Under the pieces are notes generated by a model that made no database searches, was not told the DNA's origin, and saw only the letters and a program-made list of their open reading frames with translations. A DNA stretch of 64,000 nt, from contig OY282352.1 of the NCBI GenBank assembly GCA_958295495.1, positions 1,302,001-1,366,000 on the forward strand, read 5' to 3'. The DNA comes from an uncultured Latescibacterota bacterium. GTDB lineage: Bacteria; Latescibacterota; UBA2968; UBA8231. A program made the position numbers and the translations under genes. Every line of letters begins with the position of its first letter. Within the stretch, counting starts at the first letter, position 1. Shown piece after piece: positions 59,318 to 64,000 of the stretch.

Positions 59318-60370
59318 ATGTTTCGGACGATGCTTCAGCAATGTGTGCTATTCCTCACTTGTATGATCTTGGTCCTATTTTCCGGGCAGGCCTTGGCCGC
59401 GGATGGATGGTACATGGAGATGGACCTAGGATTCTCGATGGCTCCAAGGATCGACGTGGCTGTTGAGGATAATGATGTCGCTACTACATGTGACGAATTC
59501 TTCATGGGGGGCTTTTCCCCAGAGAAAATTCCCAGACCTGAGAGGAATTGCAATCCAGCTCCATCGGGAGCGTCAAATGAGTTAGATGGAGGCTCCGGAG
59601 TTCTGACGGGATTAGCATTGGGGTACCGCCTCGGAAACTTCAGGGTCGAGGGAGAATATTTCTATCGAACCACAACCCATGATGCCCGAGCCACCACTCG
59701 CATTGCCGACGAGGTGACCCAAGACAAGTCGGAGCAAGAAATCGAAATAGCCGATGGCGGAGTCGATGACGTGTTGTCGCACAATTTTTTCGCCAACTTG
59801 TACTCCGACTTCAACACGGACTCGCGGTTTACGCCGTACGCGGGCGTGGGAGTGGGTGTTGCACAAGTGTCGCTGGATTACTTCAGCCGATGGAAGCGGA
59901 ACGATAACCCCGACAAAATCAAAACATTTGATAATGATACGTTCGACCTCACAGATGACCAAAGAGACAACCTTCATCGGCATCTGGCCGGCACGACGAC
60001 CATCGCCGATAGAAAGCTGAAGGATACCCTGTTCGGCTATCAAGTCCTGGCCGGCGTGGATTATCGGGTCAGTGATCCAGTCTCCGTCGGTCTCAAGTTT
60101 CGCTGGATCGCCGATAGAAAGCTGAAGGATACCCTGTTCGGCTATCAAGTCCTGGCCGGCGTGGATTATCGGGTCAGTGATCCAGTCTCCGTCGGTCTCA
60201 AGTTTCGCTGGGCAAAATTCGGCGAATTTGAATCAGATAGACACGAATGGGACCAACTCCGCAGTCACGAGTCCGCCCGTACATCCGACGGCACTCCGAC
60301 TCTCTACAAGGTGACAACGGACGACATCCAGTTCTGGGGAATCAGCCTCAACGTGAAACACGCATTCTAA
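59318..60370 (+). CDS. Outer-membrane beta-barrel protein with an exact internal duplication
   Basis: 350 residues. Signal peptide MFRTMLQQCVLFLTCMILVL ends near ALA-AD. The body alternates short amphipathic strands (GVLTGLALGYRLGNFRVEGE, FTPYAGVGVGVAQVSLDYFS) and ends in Phe (LNVKHAF), the usual outer-membrane barrel C-terminal signature. Residues ~229-263 are repeated as the next 35 residues with identical DNA (60002-60211), adding a hairpin of two strands. ATG 59318 follows AAGGAG. A paralog with a single copy lies just downstream. Confidence 0.85.
   Translation: MFRTMLQQCVLFLTCMILVLFSGQALAADGWYMEMDLGFSMAPRIDVAVEDNDVATTCDEFFMGGFSPEKIPRPERNCNPAPSGASNELDGGSGVLTGLALGYRLGNFRVEGEYFYRTTTHDARATTRIADEVTQDKSEQEIEIADGGVDDVLSHNFFANLYSDFNTDSRFTPYAGVGVGVAQVSLDYFSRWKRNDNPDKIKTFDNDTFDLTDDQRDNLHRHLAGTTTIADRKLKDTLFGYQVLAGVDYRVSDPVSVGLKFRWIADRKLKDTLFGYQVLAGVDYRVSDPVSVGLKFRWAKFGEFESDRHEWDQLRSHESARTSDGTPTLYKVTTDDIQFWGISLNVKHAF
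60002..60211 (+). repeat. Perfect 105-bp in-frame tandem duplication
   Basis: 60002-60106 and 60107-60211 are identical. Each encodes 35 residues beginning IADRKLKDTLFGYQVLAGVD and ending VGLKFRW. The paralogous gene has only one equivalent (LSDVLFGYQAMAGVDYQASE...). Identity at the DNA level implies a very recent event or an assembly artefact. Confidence 0.97.
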
Positions 60371-60388
60371 CCGGTAGAAAAAAGAGTG

Positions 60389-61336
60389 ATGATGCGCCAC
60401 AAGTGTACGGGAGTGCTGCTTGCTATGGCAATGGTGCTATTCTGCGGCCAAGCGTTGGCCGCGGACGGGTGGTACTTCTGGATGGAATCTCTGGGCGTCG
60501 CAGTCTCCCCGGGCATGGATGTGGAGACTGGAGGATTGGAGGATTGGACCGCGTCTAATGCTGATATTTCGCCGGTCCGATGCGACGTGACCCTGAACCC
60601 TGATCGCGTTCAGGTTGAAGAGGGACAATGTAGCGATGATCCTATCCCATGGGCCCTGATGGAGTCGTTCAAGGGAGGCAAGGGGATCCTCTCCGAGGTG
60701 GCCTTGGGGTATCGGATGGGGAATTTCAGAATCGAGGGGGAATATTTCTATCGCAACGCTGCCCACGATGATACGGACGTGCCTCGTACTGCGAACTACG
60801 ATCCCAGTACGCTTCCGCAGTTCGAGACCGTCCAAGATGCCGTTGACGACGTGTCGTCGCACAATTTTTTCGCCAACCCGTACTACGACTTTCACTCGGG
60901 CTCGAAGTTTACGCCCTATCTTGGGATTGGATTCGGTCTCGCGAGCGTAGCGGTCGAGTACCGGACGCTATGGCAGCGGACGAATGACGTCTCCAAAATG
61001 GAGGTGTTCGAGACGACCGGCGACGAGGGGGCGGCAGGGCTGGAGTTGAACCGGAGGCTCGCCGGCACACGCGTCAGCGACAGCGCTAGATTGTCAGACG
61101 TGTTGTTCGGCTATCAGGCGATGGCCGGCGTAGATTATCAGGCGAGTGAGTCAACCAGCCTCGGCCTCAAGTTCCGCTGGGCGAACTTCAGTGAATTTGA
61201 AGACGAGTCGCATTACGATGTTCTCCGGAATCATGCCTCCGTGGCCGGCAACCCACCAGTCCCTGTTACGTACTATGTACGGACGGATGATATTCGATTC
61301 TGGGGGCTCAGTCTCAACGTGAAATGTGCCTTCTGA
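60389..61336 (+). CDS. Outer-membrane beta-barrel protein, paralog
   Basis: 315 residues from ATG 60389 (GTG 60386 is also possible), after AAAAAAGAG. Signal peptide ...LFCGQALAAD ends like its neighbour. GILSEVALGYRMGNFRIEGE, SHNFFANPYYDFHSGSKFTP and the C-terminal FWGLSLNVKCAF align well with the upstream protein, so the two arose by gene duplication. It carries only one copy of the hairpin that is doubled upstream. Two Cys pairs in the extracellular part are not conserved between the two. Likely a porin-like or Omp25-like surface protein. Confidence 0.85.
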   Translation: MMRHKCTGVLLAMAMVLFCGQALAADGWYFWMESLGVAVSPGMDVETGGLEDWTASNADISPVRCDVTLNPDRVQVEEGQCSDDPIPWALMESFKGGKGILSEVALGYRMGNFRIEGEYFYRNAAHDDTDVPRTANYDPSTLPQFETVQDAVDDVSSHNFFANPYYDFHSGSKFTPYLGIGFGLASVAVEYRTLWQRTNDVSKMEVFETTGDEGAAGLELNRRLAGTRVSDSARLSDVLFGYQAMAGVDYQASESTSLGLKFRWANFSEFEDESHYDVLRNHASVAGNPPVPVTYYVRTDDIRFWGLSLNVKCAF

Positions 61337-61455
61337 GAAAGAGTGCTGAAAATTTGCTCTAAGTGGTTCGCGTTCCGTCCAATGGAACTAGCGGCCTTTC
61401 AACCTTTCACAGAGACGGTCGCGTGAGGACGTTGGGGCACTTCCCATGTCCTCTA

Positions 61456-63270
61456 TCAATTCCCTACCACCCGTATCTCAAGGGTTTGCGAGCCTTTGAG
61501 GGCTAGATCGACGGCTTGCTGCGTAGAAACCGCTGGCCCGGAGTCCAAAGCAGGAAATCCAGCGGCTCCTGCCCCAATGCCCGCACCATCATCGGAAGCG
61601 GGAACGGCTCCTTCCTCAAGGGGCCGAACAAACGTCAACTGCGCTTTTAAGATCAGATGTTCGTCCGGTCCATTCACGCGGGCAAAAAATTCGTCGAGCG
61701 TTTCATCGCCCCCGGTATTAAGCGGCTCAGCACCCGAGGGTGCGGATGGTGGTCCGGGCGGTCCGGGCGGAGTTCCATCGCCAAAATCACCCAATGCACC
61801 AAACGGCTCGTCTTGCCCCAAGGTTGCGGCCGAACCCACTGCGAGTCGATAGACGCCAACGGGAAGCGTGTCTGGTATGCTGAGGGCTAACTCGATCTCT
61901 TGGTCCCGGCGCCGACCCACGCGCAGCGACGTCGCAATAGGCAGGGTGCTCCCAGCACTGACGACGGTGTCGGCGGCAACCGCCATGACTTTCGCAAAAC
62001 GAGATTCGGCGATCAGTTCAATGTGAATCTCAGCCTCGCGTAGCTGCAACTCGTAATCATCCCTGGTCAGGAGTTGTAGGACTATGCGGTCCAAATCTTC
62101 ACCTGCACTCCTGATCAGAGAAAGGAGGAACGATTCTGAATTGGCGTAGAGTCGGGAGTGGGCGAGTATTGAATCGGTGCCGACAAAAGAAATGTTCGTC
62201 CTGATCCGCATACTGCGATCCAGCTCATTTGGAACCTCGTTGGCCAACGGTGCAAAAAAAGCAAATGCGAGCAATCTGCTCGTTTTTTCCATTCTGTGCA
62301 TATATTCGAGTACCTGCCCCGAAGGTAACGTATATACGCTCCGAATAGGTATCAATTCCGGCCCCTCGCCCAGCCGGCCGCGTATCCCGGGCAAAAAGTC
62401 TTCGGTCAGGGTTCCCCGCACCGTTGGATTGAGCGCTGCATACTTATACGGTGCCTGCACATTCGATATTTCGGCGAGCACCTGTGCCTCTATGATAGGC
62501 AGTTCCACCAAACCAGCGTTGGCCATCTGGTGCCCGAAACCATATATCCGGTCGCCCTCGACATAGGATATAGTGCCCAACGCAGCTTGCGTAAACTCCC
62601 CTAAAAGGGACCCCACTGCGAGCGGTCTGCCAGGCTCAAAACTTGCCTGACGCTGAGTGGTCTTCCCTGCTGGCGTCACCTCACCTCGGAACGACAGATC
62701 CTGTTGATTGGGATGGAATCCAGTCCTCAACAACGGGATCTCCAAGGGGGCGATGCGGTTGCCCGCCCAAGTCGCCGTGGGCTTGGCCAAGGGCATGGGC
62801 CCCTCTCGGCCGATCACCCACTCTATGGGCGTGGCAAAGAAATAGTACGGCGGGCTGGTTTGACCATTAGGCCCATAAGCAATGGCTCCCCAAGTGCCTT
62901 GCTCGGTGAAGATGGGTGAACCGCTCATCCCTTTGGCAATGCCTTTCAACTGGATCAAAACCGGATCGGTGGCTTCAACCATGTAAATCGGCATCGGTGG
63001 CAAAAAATCATCGACCACCTGTATGAACGTCATTTCGAGATCGGCGAGCTGGCCATTGGCAAATTCGGTGCGCAAGAATACGGGCGTGCCGGTGGGCATG
63101 GCGCGAACCGAGTCAACCGGGACAATGGGCGCCAGATCCCAAGGTTTTAATTCTCCGGTCGGGCGCAGCACCGGATGCTGCGGCGCGGTGGGGGAAGGGG
63201 TCTTATCGTCGTCGTTCCCACAACTCCCTAGACCGACGACGAGCGCGAGCAGGGCTAAACGGATCGACAT
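61456..63270 (-). CDS. SpoIVB/S55-family serine peptidase lipoprotein
   Basis: 604 residues. MSIRLALLALVVGLGSCGND is a lipoprotein signal with Cys ~17. The S55 domain is in the first half, with the nucleophile in GIAKGMSGSPIFTEQGTWGA (Ser ~118), then YEFATPIEWV-like FFATPIEWVIG, and GDRIYGFGHQMANAG, where the G-F-G-H block is conserved in SpoIVB-type peptidases. The second half is a beta-rich region ending in a Pro/Gly-rich linker (DGTPPGPPGPPSAPSGAEPL). It is probably envelope-anchored; its substrate is unknown. Confidence 0.8.
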   Translation of the reverse strand: MSIRLALLALVVGLGSCGNDDDKTPSPTAPQHPVLRPTGELKPWDLAPIVPVDSVRAMPTGTPVFLRTEFANGQLADLEMTFIQVVDDFLPPMPIYMVEATDPVLIQLKGIAKGMSGSPIFTEQGTWGAIAYGPNGQTSPPYYFFATPIEWVIGREGPMPLAKPTATWAGNRIAPLEIPLLRTGFHPNQQDLSFRGEVTPAGKTTQRQASFEPGRPLAVGSLLGEFTQAALGTISYVEGDRIYGFGHQMANAGLVELPIIEAQVLAEISNVQAPYKYAALNPTVRGTLTEDFLPGIRGRLGEGPELIPIRSVYTLPSGQVLEYMHRMEKTSRLLAFAFFAPLANEVPNELDRSMRIRTNISFVGTDSILAHSRLYANSESFLLSLIRSAGEDLDRIVLQLLTRDDYELQLREAEIHIELIAESRFAKVMAVAADTVVSAGSTLPIATSLRVGRRRDQEIELALSIPDTLPVGVYRLAVGSAATLGQDEPFGALGDFGDGTPPGPPGPPSAPSGAEPLNTGGDETLDEFFARVNGPDEHLILKAQLTFVRPLEEGAVPASDDGAGIGAGAAGFPALDSGPAVSTQQAVDLALKGSQTLEIRVVGN

Positions 63271-63353
63271 GATGTATCCTCCTGTTGGTGTGCAGCCGGA
63301 AGTTAGGTTTATAGGTTGTCACCCGACAATCTCACCCTAACCGTCCGAACTGA

Positions 63354-63432
63354 ACGGTGTTTCTATATACAAAAACCCTCGACGCATTGAAGAGTTCCCG
63401 TCGGAAGCAGGCTGCACGGTGTTTCTATATAC
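63354..63432. repeat. Two 17-bp direct repeats upstream of feoA
   Basis: ACGGTGTTTCTATATAC occurs at 63354-63370 and again at 63416-63432, 62 bp apart (about six helical turns). They lie in the 297-bp gap between the S55 lipoprotein gene and feoA, which holds no gene. They may be binding sites for a regulator of either gene, or a small tandem duplication. Confidence 0.6.
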
Positions 63433-63474
63433 GTTATACGCTAAGTGCGCGACCCCTACTGAATACAAAGTACA

Positions 63475-63504
63475 TTGACTTAGGGCTTTGATTGGCCATA
63501 TATT
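63475..63504 (+). promoter_or_regulatory. Sigma-70-type promoter candidate for feoAB
   Basis: TTGACT (63475-63480) and TATATT (63499-63504) are separated by 18 bases, a plausible -35/-10 pair. The feoA GTG start lies 64 bases downstream. The AT-rich stretch that follows (63505-63540) could hold a Fur-type operator, but no convincing match to the Fur consensus was seen. Confidence 0.4.
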
Positions 63505-63567
63505 ACAAGTATTTGGTATATCAAACATATTTTTAGCAACCTAAACAATTCCCGCCGGATATATCGC

Positions 63568-63819
63568 GTGAAACTCCGCAAAACACCCCGCACACCCGGA
63601 TCTCATCTCGACTTGTCGCAGTTGCCTCGGCACGTCGATGCCGTCATCGCCGAGATCGCGGGCCCAGCGCACTTGGCCGCCCGCCTGCGCGAATTGGGCT
63701 TTTTGCCCGGCGAGCACTTGTGCGTGTTGCGCTCAGGCACCGCGCTCATCGTCCAGATAGGACAGACCCGCTTGGCACTGCGGTGCCAAGATGCTGCCGC
63801 CATCCGCCTCGTCCCCTAG
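63568..63819 (+). CDS. feoA: Ferrous-iron transport protein FeoA
   Basis: 83 residues from GTG 63568. The SH3-like FeoA fold shows as [20 protein letters not shown], the conserved LGFxPGxxVxVxxxxP-like block, followed by [20 protein letters not shown]. The N-terminal 14 residues ([10 protein letters not shown]) are extra and basic. FeoA is a small cytoplasmic partner needed for FeoB-driven Fe(II) uptake. The feoB gene starts 8 bases after its stop. Confidence 0.9.
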   Translation: MKLRKTPRTPGSHLDLSQLPRHVDAVIAEIAGPAHLAARLRELGFLPGEHLCVLRSGTALIVQIGQTRLALRCQDAAAIRLVP

Positions 63820-63826
63820 TTTTCAG

Positions 63827-64000
63827 TTGAGCAGACCCGCTTTGCGGACCCTCGCACTTATCGGCAATCCCAACACCGGCAAGACCACGCTCTTTAACGC
63901 CCTGACCGGATTGTCGCAGCACACCGGTAACTATTCGGGCGTCACTGTCGAGCACAAAGCAGGCACGGTGGTACTCGCTGGCGGGGAAGCTCTCGAGCTG
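63827..64000 (+). CDS. feoB: Ferrous-iron transporter FeoB, N-terminal fragment (cut by window edge)
   Basis: 58 codons, open to the window end, from TTG 63827 (TTG 63842 is the alternative). The GTPase G1 motif is [16 protein letters not shown], and [15 protein letters not shown] covers the G2 region with its conserved N-x-P/S-G-V-T-V-E. This is the G domain that precedes the membrane transport domain of FeoB. The tight link with feoA marks a standard feoAB operon. Confidence 0.93.
   Translation, partial: MSRPALRTLALIGNPNTGKTTLFNALTGLSQHTGNYSGVTVEHKAGTVVLAGGEALEL

Noticed and set aside
63505..63567. A Fur box upstream of feoA.
   Set aside because: The AT-rich sequence does not match the 19-bp Fur consensus closely enough to call.

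Overview
The window reads as a GC-rich Gram-negative chromosome (roughly 60% GC, estimated by eye). Outer-membrane beta-barrels, lipobox lipoproteins, MurA and AnmK support a diderm cell wall. Many genes belong to families common in uncultured environmental phyla: PhyH dioxygenase, Gfo/Idh/MocA oxidoreductases, xylose-isomerase-like TIM barrels, DUF362, UxaA, PreP-type M16 and SUMF1. This mix, plus a sodium/proton Mrp antiporter, recalls Latescibacterota-like or related FCB-group marine bacteria. That placement is inference; no marker gene settles it.

Layout. 1-6.6 kb: a tightly overlapping Mrp-type antiporter operon, with mrpF cut by the window edge. 6.6-10.8 kb: gluconokinase, a histidine kinase that lacks its usual phospho-acceptor His beside a truncated receiver gene, HflX, and an HD hydrolase whose translation start has been duplicated. 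11-16.1 kb: an RsmJ-like methyltransferase, a TIM-barrel isomerase, a peptide-binding lipoprotein and a small membrane-protein cluster with an internal duplication. 16.3-31.4 kb: a flavoprotein gene whose start codon touches the end of a large CRISPR array (70 repeats, 69 spacers), then a complete type I-C cas operon on the minus strand in the order cas3-cas5c-cas8c-cas7-(retropepsin)-cas4-cas1-cas2-leader-array. Two things are unusual: an aspartic-protease gene sits between cas7 and cas4, and a lone diverged CRISPR-like repeat sits between cas4 and cas1. 31.4-32.3 kb: remains of toxin-antitoxin genes and of an oxidoreductase. 32.2-39.9 kb: a secreted alpha/beta hydrolase and a probable sugar-acid operon (Gfo/Idh, PhyH-HEAT fusion, double-length UxaA). 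40.1-42 kb: a RloA/RloB (AbiL-like) ATPase plus Toprim-like pair, a probable second defence system, beside a dead XRE antitoxin. 42-64 kb: housekeeping and metabolic genes (glutamine amidotransferase, O-methyltransferase, MazG-like, DUF362, murA, glutaredoxin, tRNA-Phe, SUMF1, MFS, PreP-like M16, anmK, D-threonine-aldolase-like, isomerase, GtrA), an IS1595-type transposase remnant, two paralogous outer-membrane proteins (one with an exact 105-bp tandem duplication), an S55 protease lipoprotein, and feoA with the start of feoB.

How the genes work together. The Mrp operon would exchange cations for protons at the inner membrane. The cas genes plus array form a complete adaptive immune locus: Cas4-Cas1-Cas2 for acquisition, Cas5c for processing, Cas5c-Cas7-Cas8c as Cascade and Cas3 as nuclease. 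The best candidates for an undescribed system are the retropepsin built into this operon and the orphan repeat that could act as a Cas5c cleavage site in the cas mRNA.
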